Part shown: piece by piece, positions 8,227-16,280 of the stretch | How the letters are laid out: every line of letters starts with the position of its first letter | How positions within the stretch are numbered: position 1 is the first letter of the stretch | Assembly (NCBI GenBank): GCA_049608925.1 | Contig: JBMYXZ010000016.1 | Span: 1 to 18,241, forward strand | From: JBMYXZ01 sp049608925 | GTDB taxonomy: Bacteria > Pseudomonadota > Alphaproteobacteria > JAGOMX01 | Length of the DNA: 18,241 nt | Direction of reading: 5' to 3' | Notes under the pieces: generated by a model | Told to the model about the DNA's origin: nothing | What the model saw: the letters and a program-made list of their open reading frames with translations, nothing else | Database searches by the model: none | Program-made: the position numbers and the translations under genes

Positions 8227-8661
8227 ATGACGAATGGTTTTAAGAAATTTATCTCACGCGGCAATGTGGTTGATATGGCCACAGGTATCATCGTCGGTGC
8301 CTCCTTCACATCGATTGTTAAATCGCTGGTTGATGATATTATCTCGCCTCCGATTGGCATCCTGTTAAGCGGTGTTGACTTTAAGGATCTGTTCATTTTG
8401 CTGAAGCAAGGCAAAACCCCACCTCCATATGCGACGCTTGAGGCCGCCAGCGAGGCTGGTGCCGTTACCATAAACTACGGCATGTTTTTAAGCTCGATCG
8501 TATCATTTCTGATAGTGGCAATTGTGGTGTATTTCTGCATTCATAAAGTCGTGCACATGAAGAAAGAAGTTAAAAAGGCAGCACCGCCTCCACAACCCAG
8601 CGCGGAAGAAGTGCTACTTACGGAAATACGAGACATCTTGAAAAAAGACGGATCCAGCTAG
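8227..8661 (+). CDS. mscL: Large-conductance mechanosensitive channel MscL
   Basis: This inner-membrane channel opens under membrane tension and releases solutes during hypo-osmotic shock. From the ATG at 8227 the protein has 144 residues, normal for the family. The N-terminal helix and first pore helix read FKKFISRGNVVDMATGIIVG (5-24) and continue to VDDIISPPIG. A periplasmic loop follows, then the second membrane helix (about 86-106, MFLSSIVSFLIVAIVVYF) and a cytoplasmic C-terminal helix (EEVLLTEIRDILKK). The frame stays open to an ATG at 8179 inside the pfk gene, but that adds residues unlike any MscL N terminus. AAAGG at 8211-8215 supports 8227. It is likely co-transcribed with pfk. Confidence 0.96.
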   Translation: MTNGFKKFISRGNVVDMATGIIVGASFTSIVKSLVDDIISPPIGILLSGVDFKDLFILLKQGKTPPPYATLEAASEAGAVTINYGMFLSSIVSFLIVAIVVYFCIHKVVHMKKEVKKAAPPPQPSAEEVLLTEIRDILKKDGSS

Positions 8662-8676
8662 ATTAAGCAACGTCTT
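8641..8676. terminator. Hairpin across the mscL / DUF1003 convergent stop codons
   Basis: AAGACG (8645-8650) and CGTCTT (8671-8676) form a perfect 6-bp stem around a 20-base loop holding both stop codons. On the minus strand the stem runs into six T (8646-8641); on the + strand a looser CCTTCTT follows. It may act as a terminator mainly for the DUF1003 gene. The long loop weakens the call. Confidence 0.33.
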
Positions 8677-9316
8677 CCTTCTTACTATGCATCCATTCAT
8701 GCTGCAGTATTTTGTCGATTTTTGCATTTAGATGGCGTATCTGTAGTTCGGCTTTTAAGTTCACCTTATAGTCATTTTCCGCCTGAATGCGATCTCTCTC
8801 AGAGCGCCTGTTCTGGCTCATCATAATGATCGGCGCCTGGATTGCAGCAAGGCAAGAAAGCACAAGATTCAGCAGTATGTATGGATATGGATCAAATTGA
8901 TCTTGCGCCAGGACAAAAGAGTTCAGAAACATCCATCCTATCAAGACACAGAAAAAAGATATAATAAACATCCAACTTCCGCCAAAAGCACTGACTCTAT
9001 CAGCCACACGTTCTCCCAGGGTTAAACCTCCCTCATAGGCTTCATTGGTGTTGTCTGATAGTATCTCTTGGCTTTTGAAGCTTTCGACAACTTCAGCTTC
9101 TAATTTCGAAAGTTTACCTGTTTCATCCTGCAATTGGTCTGTCAGATGCTTAATTTGCAATTCTTGTCTGTCATAGTCGCAAATGTAACCTTTTCTTTCA
9201 GTAAGACCATGCCCTTTTGCTGCTAGCTCCCACAGCGCATCACGCATCATATCCACAGGATATACCCGACTAAGTGGCACCTTCTTTTTACATATCAGAC
9301 ATTGTTTTTTGCGCAT
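8663..9316 (-). CDS. DUF1003 inner-membrane protein with an N-terminal cysteine motif
   Basis: The 217 residues carry the DUF1003 core: LGERVADRVSAFGGSWMFI, a first membrane segment (about 114-134), a short DPYPYILLN loop, and a second segment (about 144-167) ending IQAPIIMMSQNRRSERDR, a family hallmark. A helical C-terminal region (to HLNAKIDKILQHEW) follows. Before the core lies a charged coiled coil (about 50-85) and an N-terminal CLIC motif (Cys6, Cys9) with Cys46 and His36, which could bind a metal; that is inference. The family has no well-defined biochemical role. The start is backed by AAGGGGG just before the ATG. It lies 38 bases after lepA on the same strand and could be the last gene of the pheST-lepA transcript. 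Confidence 0.9.
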   Translation of the reverse strand: MRKKQCLICKKKVPLSRVYPVDMMRDALWELAAKGHGLTERKGYICDYDRQELQIKHLTDQLQDETGKLSKLEAEVVESFKSQEILSDNTNEAYEGGLTLGERVADRVSAFGGSWMFIISFFCVLIGWMFLNSFVLAQDQFDPYPYILLNLVLSCLAAIQAPIIMMSQNRRSERDRIQAENDYKVNLKAELQIRHLNAKIDKILQHEWMHSKKEDVA

Positions 9317-9354
9317 ACTACCCCCTTATTTAAAAGGTACTATAGCATATTTCC

Positions 9355-11160
9355 TTAATCATCGCCGGATTTCAGGGCATCCAAAAATGCCTTCTTCGGG
9401 ATCTGGATATTACCCACAGATTGCATACGCTTTTTACCCTTCTTCTGCTTATCCAGCAGTTTACGCTTACGCGACACGTCACCGCCGTAACATTTGGCGG
9501 TCACATCCTTGCGCATGGCAGATATCGTCTCACGCGCGATGATCTTGCCGCCGATGGCTGCCTGGATAGCTACTTTATAAAGCTGGCGGGGAATCAAAGT
9601 CTTCAAGCGCGTACACAATACGCGTCCGCGAGATTCAGCACGGGAACGATGTACAACGAGAGAAAGAGCATCAACAGGGTCACCATTGATCATGATGGAA
9701 ACCTTTACCAACTCGCCTTCGCGATATTCCTCGACACTGTATTCAAAACTTGCATACCCACGGCTGGCAGATTTTAAGCGGTCATAAAAATCGAAGACGA
9801 TCTCGTTAAGGGGTAACAAGTACACAACCATGGCGCGGCTGCCAACATAGGTAAGCTGAACCTGCTCGCCTCTGCGCTCGGTGCACAGGGCTAAGATGGC
9901 ACCCAGATACTCATCGGGCACCATGATAGTTGCACGGATCCATGGCTCTTCAATGCGGTTTATCTTAACCACATCGGGCATATCAACCGGGTTATGCAAC
10001 TCGATCATCGAGCCATCATTCATATAGATATTATAGTTCACACTGGGCGCTGTTGTGACCAAATCTAGGTCAAAGTCACGCTCTAGGCGCTCTTGCACGA
10101 TTTCCAGATGTAAAAGCCCCAAAAACCCGCAACGAAACCCAAACCCTAAAGCGGCGGAGCTCTCTGGCTCGTAATGAAAGCTGGCATCATTCAAATGCAG
10201 ACGTTCCAAGCTTTGACGCAGGTTTTCAAACTCGCCAGCATCTGTTGGGAACAGGCCACAGAATACTACGGGAACACTGGGTTTAAATCCCGGGAGCATC
10301 TCGATATCCGGGTGTCTTTCATCTACAATGGTATCACCAACGTTACAGTCAGCGACTTCCTTGATACCTGCGGTGATGAAACCAACTTCACCTGGCCCCA
10401 GGGAGGGAACCATAACTTGCTTAGGTGTAAAGTATCCTACTTGGTCAACCGGATATGTAGAACCTGTTGACTTCATGCGGATCTTCATGCCTTTTTTCAG
10501 CTCGCCATCAACGATACGCACCAGAATTATCACCCCAAGGTATGGGTCATACCAGCTATCTACCAAATGGGCTTTCAGTGGCTGAGTAATATCTCCTTTC
10601 GGGGACGGTAAGCGCTCGACAATGGCTTCCAGGACGTCTTGGATGCCAATACCTGTCTTAGCTGAAATCTCTAACGCATCACTGGTGTCCAAACCGATGA
10701 CGTCTTCAATTTGCTCTTTCACACGCGCAGGTTCTGCGGCCGGTAAATCAATTTTGTTCAGAACGGGGACGATTTCATGATCGCTATCAAGCGCCAAATA
10801 GACGTTTGCCAGTGTCTGAGCTTCCACTCCCTGGCTAGCATCTACCACCAATAGGGATCCTTCACACGCGGCCAATGAGCGACTGACTTCGTAGGTAAAG
10901 TCAACGTGACCAGGTGTGTCCATCAAGTTCAGCTGATAAGTCTGGCCGTTTTTAGCAGTATAATCCAACCGAACCGTTTGCGCCTTGATGGTAATACCGC
11001 GCTCGCGCTCGATATCCATGCTATCCAGCAACTGAGACTCCATCTCACGCTTTTCAATGGCACCACAAAATTCGATCATGCGGTCTGCCAAGGTGGATTT
11101 ACCATGGTCAATGTGGGCGACAATCGAAAAGTTACGAATACTTTCTAATGGAACACTCAT
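9355..11160 (-). CDS. lepA: Elongation factor 4 (LepA), ribosome-associated GTPase
   Basis: LepA is a translational GTPase that acts on the ribosome during initiation and elongation; it is highly conserved but often dispensable in the laboratory. The 601-residue length is normal. GTPase motifs are AHIDHGKST (15-23), DTPGHVDF (81-88), NKID (135-138) and SAKTG. EF-G-like domains follow, and the LepA-specific C-terminal domain includes the family stretch TAKCYGGDVSRKRKLL and a lysine-rich end. The start ATG overlaps the pheT stop as ATGA, so the two are probably translationally coupled. In many proteobacteria lepA sits beside lepB (signal peptidase I); here it follows pheST. Confidence 0.98.
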   Translation of the reverse strand: MSVPLESIRNFSIVAHIDHGKSTLADRMIEFCGAIEKREMESQLLDSMDIERERGITIKAQTVRLDYTAKNGQTYQLNLMDTPGHVDFTYEVSRSLAACEGSLLVVDASQGVEAQTLANVYLALDSDHEIVPVLNKIDLPAAEPARVKEQIEDVIGLDTSDALEISAKTGIGIQDVLEAIVERLPSPKGDITQPLKAHLVDSWYDPYLGVIILVRIVDGELKKGMKIRMKSTGSTYPVDQVGYFTPKQVMVPSLGPGEVGFITAGIKEVADCNVGDTIVDERHPDIEMLPGFKPSVPVVFCGLFPTDAGEFENLRQSLERLHLNDASFHYEPESSAALGFGFRCGFLGLLHLEIVQERLERDFDLDLVTTAPSVNYNIYMNDGSMIELHNPVDMPDVVKINRIEEPWIRATIMVPDEYLGAILALCTERRGEQVQLTYVGSRAMVVYLLPLNEIVFDFYDRLKSASRGYASFEYSVEEYREGELVKVSIMINGDPVDALSLVVHRSRAESRGRVLCTRLKTLIPRQLYKVAIQAAIGGKIIARETISAMRKDVTAKCYGGDVSRKRKLLDKQKKGKKRMQSVGNIQIPKKAFLDALKSGDD

Positions 11161-13541
11161 GTACGCAAAACTCCCCCGGTTGCTTTTTCGACACCGGTAA
11201 TAACTTTATCACTAATTGCTTTAATATCCGTATCGGTCAATGTTGCTTGCTTAGGCTCTAGCCTGATCGAGCAGGCAATTGATTTTTTGCCTTCGGGAAC
11301 ACCTTTGCCCTGATATACATCAAATATGTTCACCGCAGTAATCAGCTCGCGATCGGTCTTGCGGATAGCTTGGACGATATCATTCGCTGGCACAGCTTCA
11401 TCTAGAATGAACGCAAAATCACGCTCTAATGGTTGATAAGATGATAGCTCAATTGGGCCCTTTGCTTTCTTACGCGGGATTGGAAGTGCTGACAAAAAGA
11501 TCTCGAACACAACCACGGGAAAGTCGATATCCATCGCCTTTAAAACTGCCGGGTGAATTGTGCCAAAATAACCCAGCACATTCTTCGGCCCCAAGGTCAA
11601 AGCCCCCGACTGACCAGGATGATAGTATTCGGGAACGTTCGTCGATATTTGCACTTTGGCAGGATCCATACCGCAAGTCTCAAGAACCTCAAGAGCATCT
11701 GCCTTGGCATCAAAGACATCAATCTGGCGTTCTTTCGAATGCCACGTTTGAGTATTATGCGTCCCGCTGCGGACTCCAGCCGCCACATAGGCTTCGTCAC
11801 TAGCCGCTATCCCGGCAAATTGTGATCCAATCTCAAATAAGCTGACGTTATCATATCCACGGGCGGCATTGCGATGAATGGCCTCCAGCAAATTCGGTAA
11901 TAGGGACGGGCGCATCGATGACAGGTCCTGGCTAATTGGATTTTTCAAGCGTAGGGCTTCCTGGCCACCGCCAAATAGCTGCGCCACATCATCTTTCATG
12001 AAAGACCAGGTCTGCGCCTCATTATACCCGCGTGCCGTCATACTGCGGCGCACATTCCAAGCCCATATCTGCCGTTGATGCTGACCATCATAGCTTTCAA
12101 AGTGATTTGGATGCTCTGGCCTAGGCAAGCGTGTCGTTGGCAACTGATCATATCCTACGATACGGAGAACCTCTTCAACTAGGTCAGCTTCCTGCGTCAG
12201 ATCATGGCGCCAGCTAGGGACAACGATTTTATCCCCTTGAGGCGCGCAACCCAATTGCTGCAATACGTCGTAAACTTTATCATCTGAAAGGTCAATTCCA
12301 GTAAGCTGTTTCACTCTGTTTGGATCAAAGGCAAAGGTGATTGCTTTATGGTCAATATCCCCTACCACAAAGACTTCACTTGCCTGGCCACCACACGTAT
12401 TCAGGATGAAGTCCGTTGCCATTTCTACGGAAGGAGCCACCATCGCGCGATCTACACCGCGCTCAAAGCGATAGCGTGAATCAGTCAAAATCTTCAGTTT
12501 TCTGCCTGTCATAGTAATGCTGATCGGGTCAAACACTGCTGATTCGATGAAGACGTTCTTTGTTATCTCCGTACATCCTGAGGCCATACCGCCAATCACA
12601 CCAGCAATTGCTTGTGGCCCTGTATCATCTGCAACAACCAGCATCGACTCATCAAGTGTATAGGTATTACCGTCCAAAGCCTCGAGAGTTTCGCCATTTT
12701 TCGCATAGCGTACAACCACATTCCCGGTCAGCTTATCCGCATCAAAAACGTGCATCGGACGACCAATTGCATACGCAAGATAGTTTGTAATATCTACCAA
12801 AGCGGAGATTGGGCGCAAGCCAATGGCTTGCAAGCGTTGCTGCATCCAAGCAGGGCTTGGCCCATTGGTGACACCGGATACATAACGCCCAAGGAATAGG
12901 CTGCAATCACCTGAATCAAGCTTGACGGATATAGGGGAGGCTCCCTTTCCTTGGACTTCAGGAACCTTGGGAGGTATCAATGTGCCCACACCTGCAGCCG
13001 CAAGGTCGCGCGCGATTCCAAACGCCCCCAGGCAATCACCTCGGTTCGGTGTGATCTCAATTTCTAGCACCGGATCATCCAGCCCTGCTACATCAGAAAA
13101 AGGTGTCCCGATTTTCACGTCTTCAGCGATTTCAATAATACCGCCATCACTTTCATCCGACACACCCAGCTCGACCGTGGAACACAGCATACCATGGCTT
13201 TCTACACCTCGGATCTTACTGACTTTCATCTTCATCCCATTACTGGGAATGACCATGCCAGGTTTGGCCAAGACGGTCTTTAATCCTGCCCTAGCATTTG
13301 GCCCACCGCAGACAACCTGCAGAACTTCCTCACCTGTATTGACCTTGCACACCTTGAGGCGATCCGCATCTGCATGCTTTTCTGCTTCCATGATTTCAAC
13401 CACATTAAAGCCTTGCAAGGCATCGGCTGGATTATGGACTTCATCAACTACTAGGCCCAACATAGACAATCGCTCGCTGACTTCTTCCAACGAGGCATTT
13501 GTATCCAGATAATCCTTGATCCAAGAAAGAGTAATCTTCAT
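11157..13541 (-). CDS. pheT: Phenylalanyl-tRNA synthetase beta subunit
   Basis: With PheS it forms the (alpha-beta)2 enzyme that charges tRNA-Phe in the cytoplasm. The 794 residues show the family order: an N-terminal domain (LSWIKDYLDTNAS), an EMAP-like tRNA-binding domain (about 40-150, with VVCGGPNAR and KIRGVESHGMLCS), the B3/B4 editing domain, the B5 domain, a catalytic-like core (EEVLRIVGYDQLP... MRPSLLPNLLEA), and a C-terminal anticodon-binding FDX-ACB domain (from about 700, SSYQPLERDFAFI). AAGGA lies before the ATG. The gene starts 13 bases after pheS ends and overlaps lepA by 4 bases. Confidence 0.98.
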   Translation of the reverse strand: MKITLSWIKDYLDTNASLEEVSERLSMLGLVVDEVHNPADALQGFNVVEIMEAEKHADADRLKVCKVNTGEEVLQVVCGGPNARAGLKTVLAKPGMVIPSNGMKMKVSKIRGVESHGMLCSTVELGVSDESDGGIIEIAEDVKIGTPFSDVAGLDDPVLEIEITPNRGDCLGAFGIARDLAAAGVGTLIPPKVPEVQGKGASPISVKLDSGDCSLFLGRYVSGVTNGPSPAWMQQRLQAIGLRPISALVDITNYLAYAIGRPMHVFDADKLTGNVVVRYAKNGETLEALDGNTYTLDESMLVVADDTGPQAIAGVIGGMASGCTEITKNVFIESAVFDPISITMTGRKLKILTDSRYRFERGVDRAMVAPSVEMATDFILNTCGGQASEVFVVGDIDHKAITFAFDPNRVKQLTGIDLSDDKVYDVLQQLGCAPQGDKIVVPSWRHDLTQEADLVEEVLRIVGYDQLPTTRLPRPEHPNHFESYDGQHQRQIWAWNVRRSMTARGYNEAQTWSFMKDDVAQLFGGGQEALRLKNPISQDLSSMRPSLLPNLLEAIHRNAARGYDNVSLFEIGSQFAGIAASDEAYVAAGVRSGTHNTQTWHSKERQIDVFDAKADALEVLETCGMDPAKVQISTNVPEYYHPGQSGALTLGPKNVLGYFGTIHPAVLKAMDIDFPVVVFEIFLSALPIPRKKAKGPIELSSYQPLERDFAFILDEAVPANDIVQAIRKTDRELITAVNIFDVYQGKGVPEGKKSIACSIRLEPKQATLTDTDIKAISDKVITGVEKATGGVLRT

Positions 13542-13554
13542 ATAAATCGCTTCC

Positions 13555-14613
13555 TTATTGATTGGACATTAATGCTTGAAAGGCGGGAAAGCCAAAATGC
13601 TCGATCCAGCGGATATCACCTTCATAAAAGGCACGTAGATCGGGAATACCATATTTCAACATGGCAATGCGCTCGATTCCCATTCCAAAGGCAAAACCTT
13701 GATATATCGCGGGATCTAGCCCAGCATCTTTTAAGACATTCGGGTGCACCATGCCGCAGCCTAGGATCTCGAGCCATTCATCACCGTCACCGATTTTCAC
13801 CGACTGACCTGTGCGTTTGCAGGCAATATCAACCTCGGCAGATGGCTCAGTAAACGGGAAGAAGCCAGGGCGAAAGCGCACCGGCAGCTCATCAACCTCA
13901 AAAAAGCGCTCACAAAATTCAATCAGGCACTGTTTAAGATGGCCCATGTGAATGCCTTCTTCAATAATCAACCCTTCGATTTGATGGAAGGTCGGTGTAT
14001 GCGTCGGGTCCGAATCACTGCGATATGTGCGTCCTGGCGCTACAATACGAATTGGCGGCTTGGTTTTTGCCATTGTACGGATTTGCACTGGCGAGGTATG
14101 GGTGCGCAGTACCATCTTTGATCCATCTTCCCGATCAGGAAGATAAAATGTATCCATTTCTTGGCGCGCAGGGTGTTCAGCCGGAATATTCAAGGCTGTA
14201 AAATTATGATAGTCATCTTCGATATTTGGCCCCTCAGCAACAGCAAAGCCCATTTCCTTGAAGATATCGAGAACCTCGAACAGCACTTGGGAGATAGGGT
14301 GGACATGACCTGTATCCCGTGGGCGCGCTGGCAGCGTTACATCTACACGCTCGGTTTCCAGCCGTTGTTGCAGCAGAATATCTTCCAACGAGGTTTTCCG
14401 CTGGTCTATCGCGTCTGTTATTTGCATGCGCAGCTGATTCAGCTCTTGACCACGGGTTTTCCGCTGTTCAGGATCAAGCTTGCCCAATTCTTTCAGCATC
14501 AGTGATACCGATCCTTGCTTACCCAAAAGCCGTACACGAATCGAATCCAGAACCTGTAGATCCTCGGCTTGCTGAATATCTGACAACGACTGTTTTAAGA
14601 GTTCTTGCTCCAT
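13555..14613 (-). CDS. pheS: Phenylalanyl-tRNA synthetase alpha subunit
   Basis: The catalytic class II subunit has 352 residues. An N-terminal helical arm (about 1-85) binds tRNA. Catalytic motifs are HPARQEMDTFYLP (147-159), RTHTSPVQIR (170-179), motif 2 GRTYRSDSDPTHTPTFHQIEG in part (from 194), the Phe-pocket segment RPGFFPFTEPSAEVD (248-262), and motif 3 GFAFGMGIERIAML (306-319). It leads the pheS-pheT-lepA operon. The leader is short and I see no phenylalanine-rich leader peptide of the kind that controls pheST in E. coli, so attenuation is not supported. Confidence 0.98.
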   Translation of the reverse strand: MEQELLKQSLSDIQQAEDLQVLDSIRVRLLGKQGSVSLMLKELGKLDPEQRKTRGQELNQLRMQITDAIDQRKTSLEDILLQQRLETERVDVTLPARPRDTGHVHPISQVLFEVLDIFKEMGFAVAEGPNIEDDYHNFTALNIPAEHPARQEMDTFYLPDREDGSKMVLRTHTSPVQIRTMAKTKPPIRIVAPGRTYRSDSDPTHTPTFHQIEGLIIEEGIHMGHLKQCLIEFCERFFEVDELPVRFRPGFFPFTEPSAEVDIACKRTGQSVKIGDGDEWLEILGCGMVHPNVLKDAGLDPAIYQGFAFGMGIERIAMLKYGIPDLRAFYEGDIRWIEHFGFPAFQALMSNQ

Positions 14614-14644
14614 CGACCTATCAATAGTAATTTACCTTGCGTTT

Positions 14645-14674
14645 CTTATAGCACACACTCAGGCAACTTTACAA
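14645..14674 (-). promoter_or_regulatory. Candidate sigma70 promoter for pheS-pheT-lepA
   Basis: On the minus strand TTGTAA (complement of 14669-14674) and TATAAG (complement of 14645-14650) are 18 bases apart, each close to consensus. Transcription would start near 14638, leaving a leader of about 25 bases. This lies in the longest non-coding stretch of the window (14614-14750), where I saw no other clear signal and no convincing promoter or ribosome site for the divergent rluD. Confidence 0.35.
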
Positions 14675-14750
14675 AGGGAAGAAGGGGGATGCGATTGTGC
14701 AGCGCGAATATAGTGTTTTTTGCGGCCTGCACATGATATGACTGAATACC

Positions 14751-15686
14751 ATGTTTGATAGAATCACTGTTGAAATATCCACCGACGAGCATCGCTGGCG
14801 CATTGACAAGGCTCTTGCCACGCTGGCGCAAGACCTGTCGCGCACCCGAATAAAGGGATTGCTTTTAGACGGTCATATATCTCTTGATGGTGAACCCGTT
14901 TATGATCCTGCCCAAAAAGTTACTGCTGGTCAGGAATACACGATTGTCGTGCCTGACCTTACCGAAGGCCCGCCGCAACCAGAAAATATCCCCTTGGATG
15001 TTGTCTACGAAGATCAGGACCTTATTGTAATCAACAAGCCTGCAGGCATGGTTGTGCACCCTGCTCCAGGGCACAGCATGGGCACATTGGTAAATGCTCT
15101 GCTGCATCATTGCGGTGAATCACTCTCAGGCATCGGAGGGGTCAAAAGACCCGGCATTGTCCACCGCCTAGATAAGGACACCAGCGGCTTGATGGTAGTA
15201 GCAAAACATGACAAATCCCACAAAGGGCTAAGCGAGCAATTCGCTGATCGCACCCTCTCGCGCACGTATACAGCCTTTGTATGGGGTGTGCCCAAGCCAC
15301 TGGCCGGCACGGTAGAAGGCAATATAGGCAGACACCCCAGAAACCGTAAAACGATGGCTGTTCTACAAGCAGGGGGAAGACCTGCGATCACACATTACGA
15401 AACCGAAGAAATATACGGGCTGACAGCTGCGCGCGTACGCTGCAAGCTTGAGACTGGCCGCACCCATCAGATACGTGTGCACATGACCTCGATTGGACAT
15501 TCATTGATTGCAGATCCCGTCTATGGGCGGCAACCCAAGGGGACATCATTTGTGAAACTGGAAAATCGCCAAGCGCTTCATGCAAAGCAGCTGGAATTTA
15601 TCCATCCGATGACTAAAGAAAAGATATGCCTGCAGGCTGATTTACCACAAGACCTTGTTAATCTTGAAGAAACGTTGCAACGTTAA
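14751..15686 (+). CDS. rluD: RluD-family 23S rRNA pseudouridine synthase
   Basis: It converts specific uridines of 23S rRNA to pseudouridine; in E. coli RluD modifies helix 69 (1911/1915/1917). The 311 residues hold an N-terminal S4 RNA-binding domain (about 15-70, WRIDKALATL... SRTRIKGLLLDG), a linker, and the catalytic domain with INKPAGMVVHPAPGH (94-108), the active-site HRLDKDTSGL (138-147, catalytic Asp141) and LETGRTHQIRVHM (233-245). No clear ribosome site precedes the ATG, but the N terminus fits the family. It is divergent from pheS. Its target sites are assumed from the family. Its stop codon overlaps that of the next, convergent gene. Confidence 0.94.
   Translation: MFDRITVEISTDEHRWRIDKALATLAQDLSRTRIKGLLLDGHISLDGEPVYDPAQKVTAGQEYTIVVPDLTEGPPQPENIPLDVVYEDQDLIVINKPAGMVVHPAPGHSMGTLVNALLHHCGESLSGIGGVKRPGIVHRLDKDTSGLMVVAKHDKSHKGLSEQFADRTLSRTYTAFVWGVPKPLAGTVEGNIGRHPRNRKTMAVLQAGGRPAITHYETEEIYGLTAARVRCKLETGRTHQIRVHMTSIGHSLIADPVYGRQPKGTSFVKLENRQALHAKQLEFIHPMTKEKICLQADLPQDLVNLEETLQR
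15671..15684. terminator. Perfect 14-bp palindrome at the rluD 3' end
   Basis: AACGTTGCAACGTT is a perfect palindrome over the last rluD codons and can form a 5-bp stem with a TGCA loop. On the minus strand it is followed by TCTTC, on the + strand by AAGC. It may help end transcription from the convergent gene, but the stem is short. Confidence 0.22.
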
Positions 15687-16183
15687 GCTACGTGGACTTC
15701 ATCATACCCCAACGCAGATCCTAGCTGACATTCAGCACAGACTAGATCTTCACTGACGTGATACGGGGCGCCAATTGTCCAGAAGCTATAAGTGCCAATG
15801 TTTTGGAATTCTTCTGCACTGACGGAGATAAAGATACGCTCAATCCCCTTGATTAACGAGTAGTTCGACAAGAAAACATGTAGCTGCTGATAAAAGCTTT
15901 CGCCAGCAAAGCGAAAGTTTTCTGCCAGCTCGATATGTGGCGATGTTTCATCCATATGGAAAAAGACTTGGCTGACTTGCCAGTATTTAGGATTAGCTTT
16001 AAACGGCTTTAAAACAGCCCCACCAGTTACTTCAAGACGATTGTCACGAAAATATAGATATGTTCCGCCCTTCAAGAAAAATTCTTTTTTTGTTGGATAG
16101 GCAGGATCTTTTTGTAAGGTCTCAATTAAGCGATTTACTGATTCTTTATCTAGACTATTATCCGTTGAAATAACTTTAAACAA
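15683..16183 (-). CDS. Uncharacterised 166-172 aa protein, possibly GNAT-like
   Basis: I do not recognise this protein. It is soluble, without signal peptide or membrane segment. Visible features are a charged N-terminal helix, a segment rich in Gly/Tyr/Phe (FFLKGGTYLYFRDNRLEV), TGGAVLKP, the probable beta strand WQVSQVFFHM, and an amphipathic helix followed by KGIERIFISVS and GTYSFW. This strand-helix-strand order ending near GxYxFW recalls the late part of GNAT acyltransferase folds, including autoinducer synthases, but that is a weak inference with no catalytic motif. Two cysteines (VCAEC) lie near the C terminus. For the start I prefer the TTG at 16183, because AGGAG lies 7 bases before it; an ATG at 16201 would add six residues but has no ribosome site. 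It shares TTAA with the rluD stop and diverges from the XRE regulator gene. Confidence 0.7.
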   Translation of the reverse strand: MFKVISTDNSLDKESVNRLIETLQKDPAYPTKKEFFLKGGTYLYFRDNRLEVTGGAVLKPFKANPKYWQVSQVFFHMDETSPHIELAENFRFAGESFYQQLHVFLSNYSLIKGIERIFISVSAEEFQNIGTYSFWTIGAPYHVSEDLVCAECQLGSALGYDEVHVA

Positions 16184-16221
16184 AGCCGGTCTCCTAAACA
16201 TCTTTTACCAAGTAGATATTA

Positions 16222-16234
16222 GTGATATAGTCAC
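16222..16234. promoter_or_regulatory. Possible small operator between the orphan gene and the XRE regulator
   Basis: GTGA-TATAG-TCAC is a short inverted repeat in the AT-rich 79-97 base divergent region. XRE-type regulators often bind such sites beside their own genes, so autoregulation and control of the orphan gene are possible. The arms are only 4 bp, so chance is a serious alternative. Confidence 0.2.
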
Positions 16235-16280
16235 GATATATATTTATGCAAGAAAAATATACATTTTGTACATATGACTT

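Noticed and set aside
12922..13512. A 196-residue + strand frame inside pheT
   Set aside because: It lies wholly antisense to an undoubted synthetase domain and is rich in Ser/Pro/Thr, as expected of a shadow frame.
14646..14831. Minus-strand 61-residue frame before pheS, as a leader peptide
   Set aside because: It overlaps the rluD coding region, has no phenylalanine run and no attenuator hairpin follows.
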